The translations under genes and the position numbers were made by a program. 29,410 bases of DNA. Origin: BS750m-G62 sp964577175. GTDB taxonomy: Bacteria > Planctomycetota > Phycisphaerae > FEN-1346. Every line of letters begins with the position of its first letter. The first letter of the stretch is position 1. The DNA is taken from positions 1 to 29,410 of the forward strand of contig CAZNYC010000042.1 of the NCBI GenBank assembly GCA_964577175.1. Direction: 5' to 3'. The notes beneath the pieces were generated by a model. The model made no database searches. It had not been told where the DNA came from and was given only the letters and a program-made list of their open reading frames with translations. This document shows, piece by piece, positions 16,606 through 24,861 of the stretch.

Positions 16606-18897
16606 TCAGGCCCCGGAGCCGCCCTCCCGCCGGACGGCGCCGAACCCGTCGGTAAACCGTTCGCCGGCCACTTCGAGCGGTCGTCGCCGCTTGAAGGACG
16701 CCGCCAGCACGTCCTCGGCGTGGTCGCCGGCCAGTCGAAGGCCCCAGGCAGCCAACGGCTCGACCTCGCGTCCCGCCGCATCCCGGACCGGACACTCCAC
16801 AAGGGTCAGGTCTCCGCCCGGCCCCCGGCCGCGGGGCACGATGGCGGTCGCCATCAGCGTCGGGGTCCGGCTGCGCCATGCAAACGTCAGGCACGGTGCG
16901 GGCATTCTAGTGCCGAAGCCGCGCGTTGTCCAGCCCTGGATCGGGTCCGTCTCGCCCTCGGCCGTCTGGACCTGGAGGCCGGGCACACCGAGTGGCACGA
17001 CGGCCACCTCTGTGCCGCCTTCGGTGCGGACGGTCGCCCGGCCGCCGGGGCCGACCTCGACCGCTGCCGACGGGGCCACGTGCCAGTGCTGGGCGAAGCC
17101 GTGCTCGTCCCGGCCGCCCGTCAACCGGTCGACGACCACCCAGTAATCTCCGCGGACCACCAGGACGACGCGCAGGTGCCGGAGGCCGCCCCCCTTCACA
17201 TATCGGAAACTGCGGTGCCATGCCTTCAACATCCGGACGCCGTCCATCTCGGACACCTCACTGCCCGTCCGGTCGGGATGGAACAGGAACCGGAACGAGC
17301 GGTGCGCGAGGGCCTGCCCGCGCCCGTCCACCGACACGGTATTGTGCGCCCGGGTGCTTCGGAAAAACGTCCGCCACACCCAGTCGCCGTTGTAGGTGAA
17401 GGTGCCGGTGTCGACGAACACCGGCTCACCGCCGACGGAGAGGTCGACGTGGCCGAGGTCGGCCTCGGTGTGGCCGGTGAACGGGCCGCCTTTCAGGAGC
17501 AGGTAGTCGGCATCCTCGTTCCATCCGGACCGCCACGTGGTGAGCCCGCCGTGCGGGAAGGCACACAGCGTGCGGCCGGGCGGTGCGGCGTCGAGGCCAT
17601 CCCAGGCGTCGAGGCCGTCGCGCCCCAGGAGCCAGAGCACCTCCTGGCTGAGGCGGCCGGCCGTGTGCTTGAAGTCGGCCCGTCCGAACAGGGCCGCCCC
17701 CGTGGCCAGCGTCGGCCGGTAATCGAGCGGCCCCTCGTTCGAGAGGAACACCGTCTTGGCGTTATCGTTGTCACCGTAGAGCGAGACGCCGCCGTCGGGC
17801 CGCGTGACGGCCTGGAGGACCTCGACCATCCGCTCGGTCCGCTCGCGCACCATCGGCGGCGGGCTGCCGCCGCTTGCCCGGTGCAGGAGGTCGGCCAGCA
17901 GGTAGAAGTACAGGACGAAACGGTGATAACTGACCGCCGACTCGATGCTCGTGCCGTCCGGACGGACCTGGTCGGGCAGCCAGTCGTACAGGAGGTCGAG
18001 GCCGTACGCGCGCCACGCCGCGGCTTCCTCGAACTCCGGAAAGACGAACCCGAGGACCACGAGGCCCAGGGCGTCGCCGAGCACGTGGTTGTTCCGCATG
18101 ACGTGGCGGGAATAGGCGATGTCCGTCCGGATGTGCCGGCCCTTGGCCAGGAGCACGCGGACCATCTCCCAGACGAGGTCCGCCGTCAAGGCCGGGCTGT
18201 CCAGGAAGAAGTGGAGCGACCACGCCCACGAGACGACCCGGACGGCGTGCTCCAGGTTCGAGAGCCAGTTGACGCCGATCTCGACGGGGTTCTGCTCGAT
18301 CCAGGACCCGAGTTGCCGGGCCCACTCGGCCGGGTACTTCTCGTCGCCGGTGTACCAGTAAGCCCGGCCGAGGTGGAGCCAGAACTGGTGCCGGTTGAGT
18401 TCCCAGGTGGTCTTGATTTCGCCCGGGGCATTCGGGCAGCGGATGTCGATGTCGCTCCAGTGCCGCCGTGGCCAGGAGGCCTCCTGCTCCAGCATGCGGT
18501 GCCAGTCGATTGCGTCGCCGAACGCGACGTGGCAGCCCATCATCTCGAAGCGGTGGGCGCAGTCCTCGTCGGCCAGGCGGAGGCACTCGGCGCGGTCGTC
18601 GGCGAAGCGGTCGTTCAGGATGCGGGCGTAGGCCTCGCGCCGGCGCCAGTCGAAGAAGAACGGGACCTCGCGGCGGCGCAGATGGGCGAGGAGGTCGTCG
18701 GGCCCGTCGAAACGGCCGCCGAGGGCCTGGCGGAGGGCGTCGTCGGAAATCGGCTCGGCCTGGTACCGCCGCCGATGCAGGCCGGCGCGGCGGGCGAACT
18801 CGTACCACAGCCGATACAGGTTGGCCCGCAGGGGCAGGGTCCGCGCCTCGTGCAGGAGGGCAAGACCCGCCCAGCCCTGGTACTCGCTGAGTGCCAT
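16606..18897 (-). CDS. Heparinase II/III family protein (polysaccharide lyase fold)
   Basis: This 763-residue protein has an alpha/alpha-toroid-like N-terminal half and a beta-sandwich C-terminal half. The toroid part carries WELNRHQFWLHLGRAYW (165-181), EIGVNWLSNLEHAVR (206-220), RNNHVLGDALGL (268-279) and SYHRFVLYFY (323-332), with candidate catalytic Asn, His and Tyr. The sandwich starts near 445 with GHVDLSVGGEPVFVDTG (482-498) and RSTRAHNTVSVDG (513-525), classic for heparinase II/III C-terminal domains. Lyases of this fold cleave uronic-acid polymers by beta-elimination. No signal peptide is visible, unlike secreted degradative lyases, which suggests a role tied to synthesis, such as trimming or editing. 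Gaps to its neighbours are about 80 bp on both sides. No strong ribosome-binding site is seen before the ATG. Confidence 0.88.
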   Translation of the reverse strand: MALSEYQGWAGLALLHEARTLPLRANLYRLWYEFARRAGLHRRRYQAEPISDDALRQALGGRFDGPDDLLAHLRRREVPFFFDWRRREAYARILNDRFADDRAECLRLADEDCAHRFEMMGCHVAFGDAIDWHRMLEQEASWPRRHWSDIDIRCPNAPGEIKTTWELNRHQFWLHLGRAYWYTGDEKYPAEWARQLGSWIEQNPVEIGVNWLSNLEHAVRVVSWAWSLHFFLDSPALTADLVWEMVRVLLAKGRHIRTDIAYSRHVMRNNHVLGDALGLVVLGFVFPEFEEAAAWRAYGLDLLYDWLPDQVRPDGTSIESAVSYHRFVLYFYLLADLLHRASGGSPPPMVRERTERMVEVLQAVTRPDGGVSLYGDNDNAKTVFLSNEGPLDYRPTLATGAALFGRADFKHTAGRLSQEVLWLLGRDGLDAWDGLDAAPPGRTLCAFPHGGLTTWRSGWNEDADYLLLKGGPFTGHTEADLGHVDLSVGGEPVFVDTGTFTYNGDWVWRTFFRSTRAHNTVSVDGRGQALAHRSFRFLFHPDRTGSEVSEMDGVRMLKAWHRSFRYVKGGGLRHLRVVLVVRGDYWVVVDRLTGGRDEHGFAQHWHVAPSAAVEVGPGGRATVRTEGGTEVAVVPLGVPGLQVQTAEGETDPIQGWTTRGFGTRMPAPCLTFAWRSRTPTLMATAIVPRGRGPGGDLTLVECPVRDAAGREVEPLAAWGLRLAGDHAEDVLAASFKRRRPLEVAGERFTDGFGAVRREGGSGA

Positions 18898-18977
18898 GTG
18901 ATTTCGCTATCTGTCGGCCCGCTGGAACGCCGCCGTCTCTTCAGTGGCTCGCGGTTCCTGGCCCCAAGGGCGCCGAC

Positions 18978-20066
18978 TTAATCGTTTAAGTCACGGCATA
19001 TCGCACTTCCCTTGGAAAGTGCCCGGCAATAGTCCATATACCGCCTCGCCCAAAACGTCGCGTCGAACATCTCCCGCTTGCACACCACACCTTTGACCAG
19101 CTTCGCGTAAAGACCAGCGTCGCCCGCTAGCGCCTGCAGTGCCGAGCGCAGCGCATTCACATCCCCAGGCGGAACCAACATACCGCATGTATTATCAACG
19201 ATCTCGGGGATCCATCGCCAATCCGTGCTAATGACGGGCAACCCCGCAGCGTAGGCCTCTAATATAACACCAGGATATCCTTCGCTGCGCCAGTACGTCG
19301 GCAATACGAGCGAATCGTACGAGCGCAGCGCATCGCCAATTTCATCAGGCTCCAGAACTCCTCGATATCGGACGCGATGGAGTAGCTCAAATTCCTGCTC
19401 GGTAAAACCGTAAAGGATCGGCCCCCAAATGTCGACAACAACGTCCTCGTCTAAGCCCTCAGCCGCTTCGACTAACTCTCGAATCCCTTTCTCCGGTCGC
19501 ACTTGGCCAAGGTATACAAATCGTCGACACGGCCCTTCTCGCGGCGCATAGCCAGCGAACAAGTCCCCTTGACGCGAATTGGGAAACCACGCCACATTAT
19601 CCAGCCCGTCATCCTTAGCCGCCCGCGCCAACCCCTTTGTTTCCACTAAGCATAGACGCGCGTGGCGAATAGACCAGCGCATGAGTCTCCGGCGGATATA
19701 ACCGAGTTCATGGTAACCTAAACCTCCGATGATCCGCAATATAAGCGGACGACATGTAACCTTCGCCAGCACCACGGAGACTAGCCCGAGGATTGGCATG
19801 CCACTGATCGACGCGTGCACTCCGATGACCTCCGCCTTCCTCGCCTGGTGTAGGGTTCTAAGGACAACCCGAATGGCGCGCCAAAGACCTGTCAGGGTAC
19901 CGGCCCGCAAGCCAGCTGTATTAATTACCCGGGTATCGCAGTCTCGCCGATTGGCCAGTTCCCGCGCGAGATGTTGAAACAGAACAGTCGCACCCCCTAG
20001 AGGTGGGGGCAATGGGCCAAGCAACAGCATCCGGCATGTATTTGCGTGCGACCGCGTCTGGCTCAT
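18978..20066 (-). CDS. Family 4 glycosyltransferase of lower GC content (probably acquired)
   Basis: This 362-residue GT4 enzyme shows the N-terminal CRMLLLGPLPPPLGGATVLF, then FVYLGQVRPEKGIRELVEAA in the donor domain and EGYPGVILEAYAAGLPVIST for nucleotide binding. A GAAGGAG site precedes the ATG. Its base composition differs from that of its neighbours: bases 19681-19740 are 48% GC by hand count, against 75% at 17641-17700 in the heparinase-family gene. Directly upstream lies a GC-rich broken copy of the N-terminus of a homologous gene. This suggests that a foreign version replaced the resident one. The sugar donor is unknown. Confidence 0.9.
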   Translation of the reverse strand: MSQTRSHANTCRMLLLGPLPPPLGGATVLFQHLARELANRRDCDTRVINTAGLRAGTLTGLWRAIRVVLRTLHQARKAEVIGVHASISGMPILGLVSVVLAKVTCRPLILRIIGGLGYHELGYIRRRLMRWSIRHARLCLVETKGLARAAKDDGLDNVAWFPNSRQGDLFAGYAPREGPCRRFVYLGQVRPEKGIRELVEAAEGLDEDVVVDIWGPILYGFTEQEFELLHRVRYRGVLEPDEIGDALRSYDSLVLPTYWRSEGYPGVILEAYAAGLPVISTDWRWIPEIVDNTCGMLVPPGDVNALRSALQALAGDAGLYAKLVKGVVCKREMFDATFWARRYMDYCRALSKGSAICRDLND

Positions 20067-20129
20067 GGGGCAACTCCTTCGCCTAACGTTTAAAGATCAC
20101 TTCTTTTGCCCGCGGAGTCCCTTCGACGC

Positions 20130-20359
20130 TTATCCGCGGGCGGCCCGACGAAGGATCCGCCGAACCGCGGCCAGCCGCGGCCGGCCGCACGGTTGGCGGC
20201 CGGGTCCCGACGTATTTAAACCGTCAGCGCCACCTCCGGCCGGGCCGCCAATCCGCGAACCATGCATTGAAGCATGATCGTGCATCCCCCCTCCGGGGGC
20301 GGCAAGGGGCCTATCAACAGAATCCTGCACGCGCGCCGGTCTGCTTCTCTTCCGTCCAA
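20130..20359 (-). pseudogene. Truncated, frameshifted N-terminus of a family 4 glycosyltransferase
   Basis: From a TTG at 20359 with an AGGGAG site, the frame reads CRILLIGPLPPPEGGCTIML and LAARPEVALTV and then stops. Shifting by one base continues with NTSGPG and LAAVRRILRRAARG, after which it stops again at 20130. The intact neighbour has CRMLLLGPLPPPLGG, then VINTAG, then RAIRVVLRTLHQARKA in the same order. Adding one base (GTT-xTA-AAT) restores V-I/L-N-T-S-G. About 75 codons remain and the remaining 280 or so are missing. The remnant is GC-rich like the rest of the cluster, so it is probably the original gene. The rest of 20067-20418 holds only leader sequence. Confidence 0.7.
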
Positions 20360-20418
20360 GGCCGACTCCCTTTCCTGACTAGGAAAACCCCTGCCCTTTT
20401 GACAGAACTGCCCCGTAC

Positions 20419-21585
20419 TCAACCGCGGTCAGTCGGCGGGGCACACACCTCGCACTCTTGCACACCGGCCACCTGCTCGTAGACCCACAACGTCTTGCGT
20501 GCCACGACGTCGGGCCGGTGGACCTTGGCCCGCTCCCGGCCGCGGGCGCCCATCGTCTTCGCCAAAGACGCGTCTTCCAGCAAGGGGCGCAGTCCGTCGG
20601 CGATGGAGGCGGGGCTCCACGGGTCCACCAGGTAACCGGAATGCCCGTCGCTAACCATCTCGGCCGTGCCGCCCGCCGGGGCGGCGACCACGGGCAGCCC
20701 GGCCGCCTGGGCCTCCGCCACCGCCATCGGCGCCGTCTCCTGGAACGACGGCAGCAGGAGGCACCGCGATCGGGCCAGTTCCTCGACTACTCCGGTCCGG
20801 TCCAGGTTGCCGAGCAGCGCTACCCGGTCCGAGAGGTTCCACGTCGCCACCAGCGCTTCGATACGGGCGGCGTACGCGCCGGAGGCCGGCGGCCCGGCCA
20901 CCCGCAACGTGCAGTCGATGCCTTCTCTTACCAACAGACCGACGGCCTCAATGGCCCCGTGGAGGTTCTTCCGCGGAACGCTCGCCCCGGCAAACAGGAT
21001 GCGCGGGCCATCGTCCACGGCTGCGACATCGAAGAAGCCCGCGTCTATCGGGTTCGGGATGAAATGGAGGCGCCCCCGAACGTGGCCTTCCAGTTGCTGG
21101 GCCACGTAACCGGCTATCGCGATGACGTGCGGGTACAGCCCGCGGGCAGGCGCCTCCCGCCACCTCACATAAGCCGAACGCAGGCGGCGGAAGCGGCGTG
21201 CCCGGAAGAACGTATCCCGATCCTGGATGCCGTGAACCGTCAGGACCGACCGCCACGGCCGCGGTTCGATGGAGCAGGCCCGGTTCTGCACGTGCACGAC
21301 GTCCGGCCGCAGGGCCTCCAGCACGCGGCGCAGGCGTCCACTCGGGCCAAGCCCCGGCACCATCCCCGCAGCCGACCGGCGGCCCCACACCGACCGCACT
21401 TCGTACGGCGGGTCCCCCAGGAGGCGAGGGGGCGTGTCCGCGTCGGCCGGGCAGCGGAGGACGTGCAGGTCCAGGTCCGGCCGCTCGCGGACCAGTGCGG
21501 GGACAAGCGACGCCGCCACGGCCTCCACCCCCCCGCGCGGCTGCTCGAGGTCCCGGGGGAAGGGGGTGATCATCGCCACACGCAT
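20419..21585 (-). CDS. Family 4 glycosyltransferase
   Basis: This 388-residue GT4 enzyme opens with MRVAMITPFPRDLEQPRGGV, which includes the glycine-rich acceptor-side loop. It continues with RPDVVHVQNRACSIEPRPW and LTVHGIQDRD, and with HFIPNPIDAGFF in the linker. The donor domain has RILFAGASVPRKNLHGAIEA, VALLGNLDRTGVVEELARSR and the Glu-rich nucleotide-binding stretch SFQETAPMAVAEAQAAGLPV. The ATG follows GAGGAG, 13 bp after the polymerase stop, so the two genes are almost certainly co-transcribed. It transfers one sugar residue to the repeat unit. Donor and linkage cannot be told. Confidence 0.92.
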   Translation of the reverse strand: MRVAMITPFPRDLEQPRGGVEAVAASLVPALVRERPDLDLHVLRCPADADTPPRLLGDPPYEVRSVWGRRSAAGMVPGLGPSGRLRRVLEALRPDVVHVQNRACSIEPRPWRSVLTVHGIQDRDTFFRARRFRRLRSAYVRWREAPARGLYPHVIAIAGYVAQQLEGHVRGRLHFIPNPIDAGFFDVAAVDDGPRILFAGASVPRKNLHGAIEAVGLLVREGIDCTLRVAGPPASGAYAARIEALVATWNLSDRVALLGNLDRTGVVEELARSRCLLLPSFQETAPMAVAEAQAAGLPVVAAPAGGTAEMVSDGHSGYLVDPWSPASIADGLRPLLEDASLAKTMGARGRERAKVHRPDVVARKTLWVYEQVAGVQECEVCAPPTDRG

Positions 21586-21598
21586 GGGACGGCACTCC

Positions 21599-23014
21599 TC
21601 AATGAGGCGAGTCGGAAAGCGCCATCCCCGGGCCCCGATCCCCCTTCAGCCGGCCCGCACCCACCGCGACGGTCCCCGCCAGAACAATCGCTGACATCTG
21701 TAGCCAGAAACTCTTTGTCATGAATGCCGGATTGGCCAGGCTGCCGACGTACGCCGCCACAAGCAGTCCTATCACAGCCGAACGCACCACCGGATGAGCG
21801 GCCCGCCAGCCGCGCGTCCCCGTGGCGACAAGGAACCCCAGATAGGTAACCAAACCGATGATGCCCATTTCGGCGAACTGGAGTAGCGTGTCGTTGTGGG
21901 CGGTTCCTACCGCCCCCCACATCTCCGCCTCGTAGTTGCCAATGCCGACGCCGGCAAACGGGGCATCCGCCCCCATCGCGATGGCCCGACTCCACATCCA
22001 GAGCCGCCCGCCGGCCTCCAACCCCCGGTCCCACAGGGCCACGATGCGCTCCCACAACCTGGGCGTCCACAGCCCGGTAACGTTACCGAACAGCAGAAGG
22101 GCGATCAGCCCCCCCGTCAGCAGGACCACGGTGCCGAGGCGGCGGGAGAGGGTCATACGGCGGTAGCACAGGATGGCAACCACTGCTCCGGCATACGCGG
22201 CAATGTACGTCGACCGGCTGCCCGTTCGGACAAGGTCGACCAGGATCACCAGGAACGCCAGCGCCACCACCACGCGCAGCCAGCGGCGCGCGATAAGCAT
22301 CACGATCGGGAACATGAACACCCCGGATAGCAGGTCCTTTGCGTGGGTGTTCTCGTTGATTTCACCAATGGTGGACCGGGCGATTTGGCCTTCCCACTGC
22401 ACAGCCGGCGTCAGGACAAACGCCCCCGTTGCTCCCATCGCGGCCCCCAGGAAGAGCGCCCAGTAGTAGGTCTTGACCTGCTCCTCGGTGAGGCACGCAT
22501 TGAGCACCAGGAACAGCAGACCCACCAACTGGATCCGCGTGAGCAGACGGAACCAGGCCAGTTCCGGGTTTAATGCGCCCAGGACCGACACCAGGGACCA
22601 CGCGACACAAGCCATCGCCCACCAGAACGCGCCGACGTCCAAACGTAGACGGCCTCGCATCGGCAAATGGACCATTAGCGACGTAAACGCGAGAATGCCC
22701 ACCACCTTGGTCAGCGTGAAGACGGGAACCAGCCGGCCGTAGTACTCAAACGGCACCCACATGGCGATGAGGAAAACGCCGACTTCCGGCTTCCACAGAA
22801 TCAGGAGGGCGAAGGGCAACCCGGCACCCAAGGCCGCCACCTCCAACTCGCCGAGCGCGTAGCCGACCAAGGCAATCGGCAGGCCGATCGCGCCCGCAAT
22901 GAGCACGGCCAATGCGTACTTCCGCGGAGGCCACGCGATCGCCGAAGCCACGGACGTCTCGGCCGGCGACAGCATCGCACCCTGAGCCTGCGCCACCAAG
23001 GGGTTTCTCGTCAT
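21599..23014 (-). CDS. O-antigen polymerase/ligase family membrane protein (Wzy/WaaL type)
   Basis: This is an integral membrane protein of about 471 residues with roughly ten or more hydrophobic helices. It carries the Wzy_C (PF04932-like) signatures RTGSRSTYIAAYAGAVVAIL and GVGIGNYEAEMWGAVGTAHN, followed by LLQFAEMGIIGLVTYLG. The family joins undecaprenyl-linked repeat units into a polymer, or ligates the polymer to lipid A. In this context, with a WecA-like starter and a Wzx-like flippase, the polymerase role is favoured. A GTG at 23050 is possible, but the ATG at 23014 has better spacing from an AAGGGTGG stretch. The 206-bp gap upstream has no gene, and an internal promoter there cannot be excluded. 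Confidence 0.87.
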   Translation of the reverse strand: MTRNPLVAQAQGAMLSPAETSVASAIAWPPRKYALAVLIAGAIGLPIALVGYALGELEVAALGAGLPFALLILWKPEVGVFLIAMWVPFEYYGRLVPVFTLTKVVGILAFTSLMVHLPMRGRLRLDVGAFWWAMACVAWSLVSVLGALNPELAWFRLLTRIQLVGLLFLVLNACLTEEQVKTYYWALFLGAAMGATGAFVLTPAVQWEGQIARSTIGEINENTHAKDLLSGVFMFPIVMLIARRWLRVVVALAFLVILVDLVRTGSRSTYIAAYAGAVVAILCYRRMTLSRRLGTVVLLTGGLIALLLFGNVTGLWTPRLWERIVALWDRGLEAGGRLWMWSRAIAMGADAPFAGVGIGNYEAEMWGAVGTAHNDTLLQFAEMGIIGLVTYLGFLVATGTRGWRAAHPVVRSAVIGLLVAAYVGSLANPAFMTKSFWLQMSAIVLAGTVAVGAGRLKGDRGPGMALSDSPH

Positions 23015-23220
23015 CGCACCCACCCTTTTCGGCAGCCCGGAGGGGCTCACCGCCTCTTGCGAACCATATCACCGCGGCCCGTGAAAACCACAAGATGGCG
23101 CGGGCACCACCGTCATCCTACCTGTGACAACCGCCCCCGTCAAACCCGATCAGCCGCGTATTCGTGAGCCAGCGGCGCGTGCGGCAGGGCAACGGTCCCC
23201 GCACAGCAGGTCGCAAGGAA

Positions 23221-24474
23221 TCATCGTTTGCCGGCGGGGTCCGTAGGACCGGCAGTGACGACGTCCTCCAGGACGCCGGCCAACCGGCCCGTCAACACCT
23301 CACGGGAGTAGTTTTGGATGACCTCCTCGCGCCCGTGACATGCCACGGTCCCCGTCTGCTTCCACTCATCATACCACGTCTTGAGAATCTCGGCAATCTC
23401 CTCCGGGGTAGAGGCGCTGCGGCCCCCTCGGCTCTCGGCCAGCAGGTCGTCCACGACGCCGTTGTCAGCCGGCACGTTGAGGACGGGACGCCCCGAGGCG
23501 AGATATCCGAAGATCTTCCCCGTCGTAATGCCGGGGGCGCCGGAGGCGCTCAACAGAAGGAGCACGGTCGCTTTCTGCTGCCGGCGGATCATCTCGTGGT
23601 ACGGCACCCAGTCGCTCCACGAAACCGCCGGCGCGCACCCGAAGTCGCGGACGTACGGCGGCGGCCCGGCGAGGGGAGACCCTTTGGATGGCGTGTACAA
23701 CGCCACCTCGACGTCGCTCACGTCCATATCGCCGCGTTGCACCAGGCGGTCAATCGCCACCAGCAGCGGACGCAAATCGTACCGCTCTCGGTACAAGGTT
23801 CCGAAATAGGCGATCGTGAATTTGTTCGAACGATGCGGGCCCGCCGACGGAAAGTCCGCCGGATCGTAGCCGTTCGGAATCACATACACGGGCACCTCGT
23901 GCCGGGATGCCAGCCGGTCCGCATGCCACTGATTCACGCAGACCATCGCGGAGGTGGACGCACAGACCCGCCGCTCCGTTCGCACGGTTCGCCGCGCGGT
24001 CGGCGTGTCCTCAATCTGATCCGGCAGGTCCCGGAAATCCGCCACCCACGGGATGCCGTGCCGCCGCGAAAGCCGGTCGGCCACTCGATGGTCCACGCCG
24101 GGACCGCACGTCGACCAGATGACGTCGAACGCCTCCCGGCGGACCAGGTCCTCAGCCTTCCTCAGCATGCGCCGGCCGAACCCCATGGGCCAACGGTACG
24201 GAAACAACCGCGCCGAAAGCACCCGGAATACGCTTCGCACTGTCCGCGACGGGGCCGGCGCCAGCGGCACCCGGACCACGTCGCACACCTCCCCGGCCTC
24301 TTTCAGTTTGGGGTCGTACATCCCGCGGGCATTCGCCTCCGTCCAGTCGACGGTCAGTACGGTCGGGGTCCATGCGTAACGGGGCAAGTACTTCGCAAAA
24401 GCCGCGGGCCGATGTGGACCGGACGAACTGTGCGGGTAGTAATAGAAGGCGATCATCAGCACCCGCTTGTTCAT
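23221..24474 (-). CDS. Family 4-like glycosyltransferase
   Basis: This 417-residue GT-B protein begins KRVLMIAFYYYPHSSSGPHR, the N-terminus found in a common exopolysaccharide-cluster GT4 subgroup. DVIWSTCGPGVDHRVADRL, PWVADFRDLPDQI and PVYVIPNGYDPADF follow in order. The donor domain reads KFTIAYFGTLYRERYDLRPL and then GAPGITTGKIFGYLASGRPV. It is the first gene of the minus-strand block that ends at 13088 and lies divergent from the flippase gene. The ATG is preceded by GAGGGG at a somewhat long distance of about 12 bp. The sugar is unknown. Confidence 0.9.
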   Translation of the reverse strand: MNKRVLMIAFYYYPHSSSGPHRPAAFAKYLPRYAWTPTVLTVDWTEANARGMYDPKLKEAGEVCDVVRVPLAPAPSRTVRSVFRVLSARLFPYRWPMGFGRRMLRKAEDLVRREAFDVIWSTCGPGVDHRVADRLSRRHGIPWVADFRDLPDQIEDTPTARRTVRTERRVCASTSAMVCVNQWHADRLASRHEVPVYVIPNGYDPADFPSAGPHRSNKFTIAYFGTLYRERYDLRPLLVAIDRLVQRGDMDVSDVEVALYTPSKGSPLAGPPPYVRDFGCAPAVSWSDWVPYHEMIRRQQKATVLLLLSASGAPGITTGKIFGYLASGRPVLNVPADNGVVDDLLAESRGGRSASTPEEIAEILKTWYDEWKQTGTVACHGREEVIQNYSREVLTGRLAGVLEDVVTAGPTDPAGKR

Positions 24475-24861
24475 GGGCTGTGTCGCCCCTCGCCAAAGGA
24501 ATCAAGTCCGGCGTGTGCGAGAGCCGCGGACGCCGGGCACGTTGGTCCAGTCGGCGCCGCCGGCGCCCGCACGTTACTTCGGTTATCCGCACGATTGAAA
24601 TTCACGTTCTTTTTGGCCAGGATAGTGTGTGGATTATAGGGTTTCGGCCCGTGCGTTCAACCGAAGCCGTAGCCCGAGAGGCGGCGAAACGCCGCCGCCA
24701 GGGATAGCCCCGACACCGAAATGTCGCCGGTCGGGTGCGGTCTTGCGAAGGCCGACGGCGCCAAACGCCGATACGAAAGCAAGCATGCAAAACGGCGAGG
24801 AGGCCGGCCGGCGCCCCCGCGCCGGGCCGCATCCCGCCGCGCGTCAAAGGACCCGACACCC
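24475..24861. other. Divergent intergenic region between glycosyltransferase and flippase genes
   Basis: No conserved gene is visible. A frame continuous with the flippase runs back to an ATG at 24721, but its 47 codons are arginine-rich and unlike the family. A short hairpin, GGCGGCG-AAA-CGCCGCC, lies at 24680-24696 within what would be the flippase leader. A plausible plus-strand promoter is listed separately. The 24590-24645 part is visibly AT-richer than its surroundings. Confidence 0.45.
24612..24640 (+). promoter_or_regulatory. Predicted promoter of the flippase gene
   Basis: TTTGGC (24612-24617), or TTGGCC one base later, is followed at 17 or 16 bp by TATAGG (24635-24640), in a local AT-rich patch of an otherwise GC-rich region. 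The leader to the GTG at 24862 would be about 215 bases and would contain the hairpin at 24680-24696. This is prediction by eye. Confidence 0.4.

Noticed and set aside
16720..18981. Long plus-strand open frame opposite the heparinase-family gene
   Set aside because: It is a shadow of a gene with many conserved residues, with no ribosome-binding site or family similarity.
24721..24861. Upstream ATG start for the flippase
   Set aside because: It would add 47 arginine-rich residues unlike any flippase N-terminus, and the nearest AGGGA is too far away. The GTG at 24862 has a better placed AAAGGA.
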